Positions 41,616 through 50,130 of a DNA stretch of 64,000 nucleotides are shown in pieces (within the stretch, counting starts at the first letter, position 1; the number at the start of each line of letters is the position of its first letter). Origin of the DNA: JALEFZ01 sp039817415. Its GTDB lineage: Bacteria > Bacteroidota > Bacteroidia > J057. The position numbers were made by a program, and so were the translations under genes. The notes under the pieces were generated by a model. The model searched no databases and was not told where the DNA came from. It was given only the letters and a program-made list of their open reading frames with translations. The DNA is taken from NCBI GenBank assembly GCA_039817415.1, contig JBCBVV010000006.1, positions 62,001 to 126,000 on the forward strand, in the 5' to 3' direction.

Positions 41616-43262
41616 ATGAGCAAAGTATTAAAATATTTTCTACTCGCACTTGTCTTTGTCTTCGTGGGCCTAGTAGCTGGATTCAAGATCAAAGACAGCA
41701 TGCCTAGGAACCCTAGTTATCAAATAGATGGAGGGCTAAAGAAAATTCAAAAGGCCCTATACTTTATAGAGAACAATTACGTAGAAAGCCCTAACCAAAA
41801 CGAGCTCATTAATGATGCTGTCCAAGGGATCATGGATAAGCTTGACCCCCATTCCATCTACATTCCTCCTAGAGAAATGAGTACCATTGACGAACAAATG
41901 GAAGGGGGATTTGACGGAATTGGCATACAATTCAACATCCTTGAAGATACAATTTACGTAGAGACTCCTCTTACCGGTGGTCCAAGCGAAAAGCTGGGAA
42001 TCATGTCTGGCGATAGAATCATCAAAGTCGATGGCGAAACCGTCGCCGGGATCAACATTACCAACGCAGATGTTACCAAGTATCTCAAAGGCCCCAAAGG
42101 TTCGAAAGTACAAGTAAGTATTTTGAGAAGAGGAAGAGCCGAACTGATCGACTTTACCATTACAAGAGATAGAATTCCAATCAATAGTGTAGACTATTAC
42201 TACATGATCAATGATGAGACGGGCTATATCAGCATTACTCGCTTTGCTGAGACGACCTATCAGGAATTTCGTGCTGCGCTAGGGCTGTTGAAAGAACAGG
42301 GCATGAAAAGTCTTATTCTCGACCTGAGAAATAATCCAGGAGGATACATGAGAATGGCCTGCAATATTTCCGATGAATTCCTGGGTAGCGGTAAAAAAAT
42401 CGTCTCAACAGAAGGACGTACCCGAGAGAGCAAAAACGAATACTTTGCGACTTCTGCCCTCAACCAATTTGAGGAAGGACCAGTGATTGCCCTCTTGGAC
42501 TACGCATCAGCTTCAGCGAGTGAGATTGTAGCAGGCGCTTTGCAAGATCATGACAGAGGTCTGATCGTTGGGGTAAGGTCTTTTGGTAAGGGACTGGTTC
42601 AGTTACAAGAGGATTTTGAAGATGGAAGTGCCATTAGAGTGGTCATCTCGAAGTATTATACACCAAGCGGAAGATGTATCCAGAAAGATTACGACAAGAC
42701 AGAAGAAGAATACGACAGAGAAATCCTGGAAAGATTTGAGTCAGGTGAGATCTTCGATGAAAGTAAAATTTCCTTCCCAGACTCCTTGAAATACAAGACC
42801 TCTGCTGGTAGAACAGTTTATGGAGGAGGGGGAATTTATCCTGATGTATTTGTAGCCAGTGATACTACAGGAGGAAGTAAATATCTCTTTGACCTTAGAA
42901 CAAACGATATTTTCAGAAGGTTTGCCGTGCTTTATGTTGATACTCACCCTCAAATGGAGAAGGTGTATACAAGCTCCAAAGACTTTGTCAACAAGTTTAA
43001 CCTATCTCCTTCCATCCTCAAGCAGTTCCTTGACTTTGGTGAAGAGAAAGGGGTGGCCTTCCAAGACAAACAATTCAAAAAGTCCGAGAATATTATTCGC
43101 AATCAACTCAAGGCCTTTCTCGGGAGAAGAATCCTTAATGAAGATGGTTTCTATCCTGTTCTTCACGAACGTGATCGCGTTCTTCAGGAAGCGATAAGGC
43201 TCATCCCTGTCGCAGCTCATCTGGAAGAAAGTGGAGAATTTGACCCTGAGTTAAAGGAGTAA
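41616..43262 (+). CDS. S41-family C-terminal processing peptidase (CtpA-like)
   Basis: A 548-residue envelope serine protease. A signal anchor (about 4-24) leads to a short helical region, then a PDZ domain (about 97-185, IGIQFNILEDTIYVETPLTG). The S41 core follows, with LDLRNNPGGYM near residue 236, nucleophile Ser300 in DYASASASEIVAG and Lys325 in SFGKG, the expected 25-residue Ser-Lys spacing. A C-terminal extension of about 150 residues follows. Such proteases trim or degrade periplasmic proteins and peptidoglycan hydrolases. It has a near-perfect promoter right at the ATG. Confidence 0.95.
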   Translation: MSKVLKYFLLALVFVFVGLVAGFKIKDSMPRNPSYQIDGGLKKIQKALYFIENNYVESPNQNELINDAVQGIMDKLDPHSIYIPPREMSTIDEQMEGGFDGIGIQFNILEDTIYVETPLTGGPSEKLGIMSGDRIIKVDGETVAGINITNADVTKYLKGPKGSKVQVSILRRGRAELIDFTITRDRIPINSVDYYYMINDETGYISITRFAETTYQEFRAALGLLKEQGMKSLILDLRNNPGGYMRMACNISDEFLGSGKKIVSTEGRTRESKNEYFATSALNQFEEGPVIALLDYASASASEIVAGALQDHDRGLIVGVRSFGKGLVQLQEDFEDGSAIRVVISKYYTPSGRCIQKDYDKTEEEYDREILERFESGEIFDESKISFPDSLKYKTSAGRTVYGGGGIYPDVFVASDTTGGSKYLFDLRTNDIFRRFAVLYVDTHPQMEKVYTSSKDFVNKFNLSPSILKQFLDFGEEKGVAFQDKQFKKSENIIRNQLKAFLGRRILNEDGFYPVLHERDRVLQEAIRLIPVAAHLEESGEFDPELKE

Positions 43263-43379
43263 TTCCGCAGCGTACTGGTGGATAAATCGCTTTTCCGGTT
43301 TCATGATTAATTCATATACTAGAACAATCATGTATTCCGAAGGATAGCTCACATCCTTTTGGCTAATCCACCAAGGACG

Positions 43380-44099
43380 ATGTACACGCAAAATCAACTC
43401 GAGAACCTGCTGTTTTTAGACATTGAAACAGCCCCTATTGCCCCAACTTATGACCGCCTTCCTGAGCGGATGAGAGAGTTGTGGGATTCCAAAATGCTTC
43501 GTTATCAGCGGCAGGAACCAGACAAAGATGCTGCCCAATTGTTTTTGGATAAAGCAGGAATACATGCTGAGTTTGGAAGAGTCGTTTGTATTTCCTGTGG
43601 GGTCATTCGTTTTGAGGAAGATGGCATCCCGAAGATCAGGATGAAATCTTATGGTGGAGAGGACGAGGCAAGCATTCTTCAGGAATTTGGGCAAATGCTC
43701 AACAAATTTACCCGAGAAAAGGATGGACGCTCCCTTTGTGCCCACAATGGAAAAGAATTTGACTTTCCCTACCTAGGAAGAAGATATGTCATTCAAGGAT
43801 TGGAAATCCCTTATGCACTAAGGGTCCAAGGAAAAAAGCCCTGGGAAATCAATTTTGTAGACACCATGGAACTCTGGAAGTTTGGCGACTACAAGGCCTA
43901 CACAAGCTTGAATTTACTTTCGGCTGTTCTGGATATCCCTTCGCCTAAAGATGATATTGACGGGAGCCAAGTAAGAGAAGTTTTTTGGGTAGAAAAGGAT
44001 TATGAGCGCATCAAAGTCTATTGTGAAAAAGATGTTATCACAACTGCCCAGGTTCTGCTTCGTATGTCAAGACTACCCCTTATTGATAAAGTAATTTAA
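43380..44099 (+). CDS. Predicted 3'-5' exonuclease, PolB-like DEDDy family
   Basis: A 239-residue predicted nuclease related to the proofreading domain of family B polymerases. All catalytic motifs are visible: Asp14/Glu16 in FLDIETAPIAP, Asn and Asp in CAHNGKEFDFPYLGRRYV, and Tyr/Asp in YERIKVYCEKDV. The ATG at 43380 is preferred to a TTG at 43359. No polymerase domain follows. Bacteroidota carry it as a stand-alone gene of unknown substrate, probably DNA repair or RNA processing. The small gene at 44126 follows 26 bases later and may be an operon partner. Confidence 0.85.
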   Translation: MYTQNQLENLLFLDIETAPIAPTYDRLPERMRELWDSKMLRYQRQEPDKDAAQLFLDKAGIHAEFGRVVCISCGVIRFEEDGIPKIRMKSYGGEDEASILQEFGQMLNKFTREKDGRSLCAHNGKEFDFPYLGRRYVIQGLEIPYALRVQGKKPWEINFVDTMELWKFGDYKAYTSLNLLSAVLDIPSPKDDIDGSQVREVFWVEKDYERIKVYCEKDVITTAQVLLRMSRLPLIDKVI

Positions 44100-44125
44100 G
44101 GGCAAGCATTAACACATCACCTATC

Positions 44126-44506
44126 ATGTCTGATCTACCAACCGAATACAAACGAATTAAACGTCTGGTCAAAAGCCTTATTCCGCGAATGAATAGGAAG
44201 GCCGGAAGAAGAAATTACAAATTGGAAGATGCTAGGCATATGATCAATGAGCTTGGCATGCAGATGCCAGCTGAATTACTCTCCTACCTCATAGAGGATA
44301 ATAAGGTACTTGATGACTTTGCCACCAGTGTTCAAGCCTTAGAAGATGAATTGGACATGGAAGTTGTCGATCAATTCTCAAGTTTCTTCCCTGACCTTGA
44401 ACCGAAAGTTTACATCGAACGGTCGGAAAATGTGGTAGGCTTTACCATCAATACAGGGGGCGAGGAAATTATTTTTGCAGAATATCCCCTTCCTCCTGCT
44501 TTCTAA
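44126..44506 (+). CDS. Conserved-looking small protein of unknown function
   Basis: A 126-residue acidic protein with a basic first 30 residues (YKRIKRLVKSLIPRMNRKAG), a helical middle (ARHMINELGMQMPAELLSYL) and a short C-terminal beta region (NVVGFTINTGGEEIIFAEYP). No signal peptide, membrane helix or known motif is seen. It is 26 bases after the DEDDy exonuclease on the same strand and converges with the histidine kinase gene 8 bases downstream. Confidence 0.7.
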   Translation: MSDLPTEYKRIKRLVKSLIPRMNRKAGRRNYKLEDARHMINELGMQMPAELLSYLIEDNKVLDDFATSVQALEDELDMEVVDQFSSFFPDLEPKVYIERSENVVGFTINTGGEEIIFAEYPLPPAF

Positions 44507-44514
44507 GAGACTGT

Positions 44515-46539
44515 TTAAGATTTATACTTCTTATCTGAGAAAATAGTTGAGGCATCCTTTAGGAAGTCTTTGCCTACCTCCTCTTTGTTAGGCAATTCGG
44601 GGCCTGCATACGGCAATGAAAAGCTAAATACATTTCCTCTACCAGGCAGGTTTCTTACCCATACTTCTCCGCCATTCTTATGGATAAAGTCGCGAGACAC
44701 CAGAAGATTGACACCTAGCCCTCTTTCCTTCGCAAATCCTTCAATGATACGACGGCTATCAAAGTCAAACAGCTTGTCCAGATAATCCTTAGGAATGCTA
44801 ATACCTGAATCGATCACATGGACAATCAGCATGTCATCCTGAATTTGGCTATGGATTTTCACTTGTTGGCCTGTATCGCTCAACTTCAAGGCATTGGTCA
44901 GGAGGTTTCTTACCACCAGATGAACCATGTTTCTGTCTGCCCAAACTTGAGCCCTATGATCTATGTGATTGACAAAGGATATTTTTTTCTTCTGAACCAA
45001 GCTGTCCATCAGGAATAAGGTCTCACTGATGATTTGCTCCATATCCAGTTTTTCCTTTCTCACCACAATGGCTTGCTGCTGGTCTTGTGCCCAGTAGATG
45101 ATATTATCCAGAACGAGAGAATGGTTCTTCACTCGGTCCTCCATTTCCCCCAAAAGCATTTCTTGCTCCTGAGGACTCAATTTTCTTTCGTTTAATAGTC
45201 CTAATGCTCCTTCTAGAAAGCTAAAGGGTTGCTTAAAGTCATGACACATCAGGGCAAACCACTGGTCTTTTGTTTGATTCAACAAGGTAAGTTCCAGCGC
45301 CTTTTCTTCGTTGGCTTCTTTTTCTTGGAGGAGTAAGTCATTAGAGGCTTTGATTCGCCTTCTATTTTGCCAAAGGACAAAAGCAAGGATGAGAGAGATG
45401 ATGGTGATGACCCCAATTCCACCGGCAATTATTCTTTGTGTTCTAATAGTCCCTTCCTGAGAGGATAATTTAGCCTTCTGCAGATCATTTTGGGTTTGGA
45501 ACAGACGAGTACTTTGAAGCTCCTGCTCCATTTGATGCTGTTTCTCCAGCCTAGTTAATTCTTGATTATTCGTCTGCTGGAACACAATGTCCTTGTACTT
45601 ATCGTACTCCATCTGATTTTTATAAGCGCTGGCAAAGTTGCCTTTCCTTGCGTCAAGAGTCGCAAACTGCTTATAAATGTACATGAGGAGATTGTTTAGC
45701 TCGAGTTCTTTGGCAATGATGATAGCCATATTCAGGCTTCTGTATGCCTGATCTGTCTGCCCCAGTTTTTCATTTAACTCCGCAATTGCGACAAGGGTAG
45801 TTGCCTTTCCCGTTTTATCGCCAATGGCTTCTCTTGTCTTTAATGACATTTCGTAATATCGGAGAGAGCGCGTAAGGTCTTTCTTACTCATGTAGAGATC
45901 TCCGATGGATTGGTAGGTGGAAGCTAGTCTTTGGCTATTTTTTGTCTTCTTGAAGTGATCAAGGGCAAATGTATAGCTTTCCAGTGCCTCATCGTATTTC
46001 CCCATCCCCTCCTGGATCACACCAACTGCTAATTGTGTGGTGGCAATTCCTTCTTCGTTATTGGTTTTTTTTATGACTTCCAGCGCTTTGTTGGCGTACT
46101 CTGCGGCTTTTTTCTTGTTTCCAAGAGCATAAAAAATACCTGCCAGATTGGAGTTGTTTTTGGCGATGCCCTCTAGGTCTCCGAGTTCTTCAAAAATATC
46201 AATCGCCCTTATGATGGGCGTAAGTGCATGGGAGAAATCACCTTGGATAGCGTAGCTGATCCCTTCCAATTGATGGGCTTGCCCTAGTCCACGCTGATAG
46301 TTTAGCCTAAGGGAAAGATCTCTCACCTGAGAAGCTACCCTGCGGGTTTCTTTCGGGTTGGTGTTTCGATAGGCAAAAGATAGTTGAACAAGGAGGTCTA
46401 CTTTCTTTGTGTCTTCTTTCGAATGATCTAATAGAACTTTTTCTAAAGAGTCTACCAGACTCTGTTGGGGGTGAACAGGATTTGAAAAGAAGAGAAGCAA
46501 AATAGTACCCAATGATAGGAGAACCAGGCGCTTCATCAT
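44515..46539 (-). CDS. TPR-containing sensor histidine kinase
   Basis: A 674-residue orphan-type kinase. A signal sequence (1-25) leads into a periplasmic array of six or seven tetratricopeptide repeats (about 40-330), a coiled coil, one membrane helix (about 369-392) and a second coil. The HisKA region follows with phospho-acceptor His in FALMCHDFKQPFSFLEG near 433, then an HATPase domain (N box RNLLTNALK, D box VIDSGISIP, G box ERGLGVNLLVSRDFIHKNGG). The D box lacks the second Gly (DxGxS). This TPR layout is common in Bacteroidota. No response regulator is adjacent, so its target is unknown. Confidence 0.9.
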   Translation of the reverse strand: MMKRLVLLSLGTILLLFFSNPVHPQQSLVDSLEKVLLDHSKEDTKKVDLLVQLSFAYRNTNPKETRRVASQVRDLSLRLNYQRGLGQAHQLEGISYAIQGDFSHALTPIIRAIDIFEELGDLEGIAKNNSNLAGIFYALGNKKKAAEYANKALEVIKKTNNEEGIATTQLAVGVIQEGMGKYDEALESYTFALDHFKKTKNSQRLASTYQSIGDLYMSKKDLTRSLRYYEMSLKTREAIGDKTGKATTLVAIAELNEKLGQTDQAYRSLNMAIIIAKELELNNLLMYIYKQFATLDARKGNFASAYKNQMEYDKYKDIVFQQTNNQELTRLEKQHQMEQELQSTRLFQTQNDLQKAKLSSQEGTIRTQRIIAGGIGVITIISLILAFVLWQNRRRIKASNDLLLQEKEANEEKALELTLLNQTKDQWFALMCHDFKQPFSFLEGALGLLNERKLSPQEQEMLLGEMEDRVKNHSLVLDNIIYWAQDQQQAIVVRKEKLDMEQIISETLFLMDSLVQKKKISFVNHIDHRAQVWADRNMVHLVVRNLLTNALKLSDTGQQVKIHSQIQDDMLIVHVIDSGISIPKDYLDKLFDFDSRRIIEGFAKERGLGVNLLVSRDFIHKNGGEVWVRNLPGRGNVFSFSLPYAGPELPNKEEVGKDFLKDASTIFSDKKYKS

Positions 46540-46714
46540 GTCGTAAATTAGGTCGTTATTATTTGTGTTGTGCTTTTATCATTTAAAAGATAAGAAAAAC
46601 TCGAATATTGAAGTATTGTAAGCTTGTTATTTTTTTCTACTTGAAGTAAGAATTTGATACAAAATGAAGAAGTCCTGCCTAAAGCAAAATTGACAAAAAT
46701 CTCAAAATACTGAT

Positions 46715-47608
46715 TTACAGCGGAGTATAACAAAAAGGGCAAATAATTACCCTTTGTTGGGTAGTGTCAGGTTTTAAAAGGAATGGGTCCCAAGACGCAA
46801 ATCCACAATGTTGGCAGATTGAACCTTTTCCTTCCTTTCTTAAAGCCAATCCCTGTGTAGATATTTCAATCAACACCTTCCTTTTCACATCCCACTGAAG
46901 GTAGGATGTAGCAGACTGATTATCTGACAATTGCATGACCAAAACTAGGTTTTCCTCCACCTCTTTGAGAAATCTTCCCCAAAATGGTCCTTTCAAATGG
47001 CCTTTTTCATCCAAGCTGTAATAGAACACATCCGTTGGCACTGAAGGATGGGCGTACCCCTGTAAGTAGTCAGGAAGTACGGAATCTACTCTTTCCTTAG
47101 GGGCTAGCTCTAGCGATTTCGCTTGAATGTCCCTTGGCAATAATCCGCTATCCTGTAAACTTTGCCATAAGGGTTGGGACACAAATTCAATAGACTGGAA
47201 CAGACTGAGCCAATATGTAAGTTCTTCCCTAGGTAAATCCTTCTCAACCGGAGAATGAAATAACATGACACTGATTTCTTCTCCTCCATAACAATACCCA
47301 AGGCTTCCTTTTCCTACCTCTTCGGTTTGAATAAGAAATACATATCCGGGAAGTGGGGATTGGGTGTCAAGATGTATGATCTGTACTTCTGGTTTATTTG
47401 AAATAAACTCTTCCTTCCACAGCTGAAAAAACTCTTCCCACTTTATTTCATCCTTGCCTAACCAGATCATTTGGATGGTCTCTTCGCCTGCTTGTTTGAC
47501 AGGCGATCTTTGCAATTGAAAGACTACCGTACGACCATCTCCCTCAACGCGGGACTGAGTTACTTTCCAATTTTCATCAATAGGCCAAGGGATGATGCAG
47601 GATTCCAT
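46715..47608 (-). CDS. Hypothetical protein with C-terminal zinc ribbon
   Basis: I do not recognise the family. It has 297 residues and no signal peptide. The last 45 residues carry two CxxC pairs (SICQHCGFASW and IICPFCYTPL) spaced like a zinc ribbon. The body has an acidic, beta-rich character (VVFQLQRSPVKQAGEETIQM). It is 23 bases downstream of the gene at 47632, so both should form one operon. The zinc ribbon suggests binding of nucleic acid or protein; nothing more can be said. Confidence 0.65.
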   Translation of the reverse strand: MESCIIPWPIDENWKVTQSRVEGDGRTVVFQLQRSPVKQAGEETIQMIWLGKDEIKWEEFFQLWKEEFISNKPEVQIIHLDTQSPLPGYVFLIQTEEVGKGSLGYCYGGEEISVMLFHSPVEKDLPREELTYWLSLFQSIEFVSQPLWQSLQDSGLLPRDIQAKSLELAPKERVDSVLPDYLQGYAHPSVPTDVFYYSLDEKGHLKGPFWGRFLKEVEENLVLVMQLSDNQSATSYLQWDVKRKVLIEISTQGLALRKEGKGSICQHCGFASWDPFLLKPDTTQQRVIICPFCYTPL

Positions 47609-47631
47609 GCTAAAAACTTCCTTTTTTCCTC

Positions 47632-48921
47632 CTAAAAATCAAGTTCCGTTAAATGGATTTGAGGATAACCTTTGACTTGAAGGAAATAAGAGAGTCCTGT
47701 TTCATTCCATCCCAGATGCTGCGGCACCAAGTCTGCTTGTTGAACACGTAGTTCTATTCCATCTTCAAGCTCGGTCTTAGAAAGTTCCTGTAAAATCTCA
47801 CCTTTTATCCCCTTCCACACCATATTGAGAGCTGCCTCTACTTGATGGTCGATCATGTGTTGAATCCTCTTCGGCTGTAGCCAATTTATAAGCCTCAAAA
47901 CCAGATTAGGACGGATGAGTCTACATGAGTTGATTTGGGTTCCGACAGTATTGTGAGAATTTTGCCAAAACATGGAAAAATCGATCATGAGTGTTCCCTG
48001 TAAACGAAGACCACTTTGTCTAATCAACATATTTACCTCCATTTCGGCAAAGCGTGAATCATGGGCAGAAGGATTGATATGGAGCTTGTGAATCTGCATT
48101 CCATCCTGTTCTGCAAAATAAGCCAGGTTTTCCCCAATCATTTCATTGATTTCGAGAAAACTAAACTGTCCTTCCACCTGCAATTGCTGCATCTCAGAAG
48201 GGATTTTTTCTATGATGGCTTCAGGTAAAATAGAGGTGGGAAAGGGGCTCAATTCTTGGGTTTGCATGATAAAATCCCCTAAGTCAGCTTGCATACTCAA
48301 GCGGAGCTCTTTTTCTCTCATGACAATTGGTTCAAGAAGAATGGGGGAATATTTTGGGGAGAATCTCATGTAGAGATGTAGGTTTTCTCCAATCGGAAAG
48401 TATCCGGGCTCGTGTAACTTTTTCCAACTCTCGGCAGCAAGAAGCGGCAGATTAACCCCCTCCTTAATTCTATCATCTAGGACTTCAGCTATCTTTTTTA
48501 GCTCTCTTTCAAAGATAGGGGCGAGCATGGTAGATAAGGGTAATTTTACCAATCCTCCACCCCAGGAGGGCTTTTTTTGCCAATCGAAGCCTATGGAAGT
48601 CTGTGCCTCTAATTCCCACGTGGGGGTGATGGCTATACTGGTCAGCGTACTCACACCAACTTGCATGCTGATTTTTTCCATGGTAGGAAGACTCATCAGC
48701 AGGGGATTATTTCGCTTCAGCATCAAATTTGTTTTGAGAGACAGAAAGGTCACCAGCTTATTTTCAATGATGCGAAGCTCCAATGGATGAAGTTGCTCTA
48801 ATTCTATTTCTGTAAAGGCAGAGGAAAAATCTTCAGAGTCAGTCCATTCTTGTGGATCTCCAAATTCTTCTCTTATGCTTTTTTCAAGCAATCCAAGATC
48901 CAGATGAATGGAAATATTCAT
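47632..48921 (-). CDS. DUF4403-like protein
   Basis: A 429-residue protein starting MNISIHLDLGLLEKSIREEF without a recognisable signal peptide. The middle has SIAITPTWELEAQTSIGFDW and FERELKKIAEVLDDRIKEGV, which look like DUF4403, a lipid-binding tubular domain relative, and the C-terminal part has a second related segment (LINWLQPKRIQHMIDHQVEA). Identification is tentative. A lipid-carrier or envelope role would fit the family but is not shown. It is the first gene of a two-gene unit with the zinc-ribbon protein. Confidence 0.55.
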   Translation of the reverse strand: MNISIHLDLGLLEKSIREEFGDPQEWTDSEDFSSAFTEIELEQLHPLELRIIENKLVTFLSLKTNLMLKRNNPLLMSLPTMEKISMQVGVSTLTSIAITPTWELEAQTSIGFDWQKKPSWGGGLVKLPLSTMLAPIFERELKKIAEVLDDRIKEGVNLPLLAAESWKKLHEPGYFPIGENLHLYMRFSPKYSPILLEPIVMREKELRLSMQADLGDFIMQTQELSPFPTSILPEAIIEKIPSEMQQLQVEGQFSFLEINEMIGENLAYFAEQDGMQIHKLHINPSAHDSRFAEMEVNMLIRQSGLRLQGTLMIDFSMFWQNSHNTVGTQINSCRLIRPNLVLRLINWLQPKRIQHMIDHQVEAALNMVWKGIKGEILQELSKTELEDGIELRVQQADLVPQHLGWNETGLSYFLQVKGYPQIHLTELDF

Positions 48922-49123
48922 GATAAAGGTCTAATCAGTTGAGTGGGAGTTCCTCTACAAATATACAAGGAGACTTTTGCTTACCTAGAAAGCAACTTCC
49001 CTTATCTCCTTTAAGTTCCAAATAGAATAGATGAAAAACCAACTATATAGAATTATCCTTATCTTCTTTCATAAAAGGTAAGAAGGGGATATGAGTAAAT
49101 TAGTGATTCATAGTTCCTTATAT

Positions 49124-49131
49124 TAATTTTG
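49124..49131 (+). promoter_or_regulatory. -7 promoter element of comB
   Basis: TAATTTTG matches TAnnTTTG exactly and ends 5 bases before the comB ATG at 49136, so the message should be leaderless. No good -33 TTTG is seen at the expected distance, making this less certain than the one at 41581. Confidence 0.5.
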
Positions 49132-49135
49132 CAGT

Positions 49136-49930
49136 ATGGATCAGAGGAAATTTGTTCATGTATGTATGACACCCGCCCTAATCGATCAATTCGATGTGTC
49201 AGACGCCATTGTTGTGGTAATTGATGTCTTGAGAGCGACGACGACGATGTCTGTTGCTTTCGATCATGGGGCAGAATTAATTGTTCCTGTAGCGAAAATT
49301 GATGAGGCGCTTTCTTTTCGGGAAAAGGGCTATTTGGTAGGTGGTGAAAGAGCTGGGGTTAAAGTCGAAGGATTTGACCTTGGAAACTCCCCCTTCTCCT
49401 ACACAAGGGAAAAAGTCGAAGGCAATAGAATCGCCATGACAACGACCAATGGGACTAAAGCCATCAAAGCCGCACAGAGCAGGAATGCCAAGGAAATTGT
49501 TACCGGTTCATTTGGAAACATTTCCTTGCTCACTAAATGGTTGATCGAACAAAATGAGCATGTTTGCTTGCTCTGCGCTGGCTGGCGAGATAATGTTACC
49601 TTGGAAGACACCATTTTCGCAGGAGCTATGGGGAGAAGGCTAAGAGCGCATTTCAGAAGATATCAGGATACTGCATTAGTGGCAGAGACACTCTTCCAAG
49701 CAGCCAACATCAGAAAAAAATATTTCTTCCGTCATTCGTCTCATTATCACCGCCTTGTACATCTCAACCTACAAGAAGATGTGAAATACGCGATGAGAAG
49801 GGATACGCACCCTGTCCTTCCGATTATGATCGGAGATGAACTGAGAGATATTTCTCACTGCGAAGGGGATTACAAAGTTTACAAAGAGACTGTATTAGAC
49901 CTTCAAAAGGCGGCAGCAGAGGCTGTATAG
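49136..49930 (+). CDS. comB: 2-phosphosulfolactate phosphatase (ComB family)
   Basis: A 264-residue Mg-dependent phosphatase family. The landmarks VVVIDVLRATTTMSVAFDHG, GGERAGVKVEGFDLGNSPFS and MTTTNGTKAI are unmistakable. In methanogens ComB makes sulfolactate for coenzyme M. Bacterial members occur without the rest of that pathway, and no comA, comC or comDE is nearby, so the substrate here is open. It is followed by a strong terminator and stands alone, with a promoter ending 5 bases before the ATG. Confidence 0.93.
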   Translation: MDQRKFVHVCMTPALIDQFDVSDAIVVVIDVLRATTTMSVAFDHGAELIVPVAKIDEALSFREKGYLVGGERAGVKVEGFDLGNSPFSYTREKVEGNRIAMTTTNGTKAIKAAQSRNAKEIVTGSFGNISLLTKWLIEQNEHVCLLCAGWRDNVTLEDTIFAGAMGRRLRAHFRRYQDTALVAETLFQAANIRKKYFFRHSSHYHRLVHLNLQEDVKYAMRRDTHPVLPIMIGDELRDISHCEGDYKVYKETVLDLQKAAAEAV

Positions 49931-49949
49931 TTTATAAAGAATCATCTAA

Positions 49950-49991
49950 AAGAAACACAGCACTTATCTGGGGCTTGTGTTTCTTTTTTTT
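49950..49991 (+). terminator. Terminator of comB
   Basis: A 10-bp stem, AAGAAACACA (49950-49959) with TGTGTTTCTT (49976-49985), then a T run to 49991. It is 19 bases after the comB stop. Confidence 0.85.
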
Positions 49992-50130
49992 GCCCAAAGA
50001 TCAGCAGAAGTGCCTCTTCCGATTCCTACATTTTTACTAACTTGATGGAATATGAAATCTCTTTTTTTGTTTCAAAAATGGAAGAAAAAAGGGTACTAAT
50101 AGAATTGTTCTGCCATCCAACGGGCATTGC

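Noticed and set aside
46548..46742. 64-codon minus-strand frame
   Set aside because: AT-rich upstream region of the kinase gene overlapping the end of the 46715 gene; no features of a real protein.
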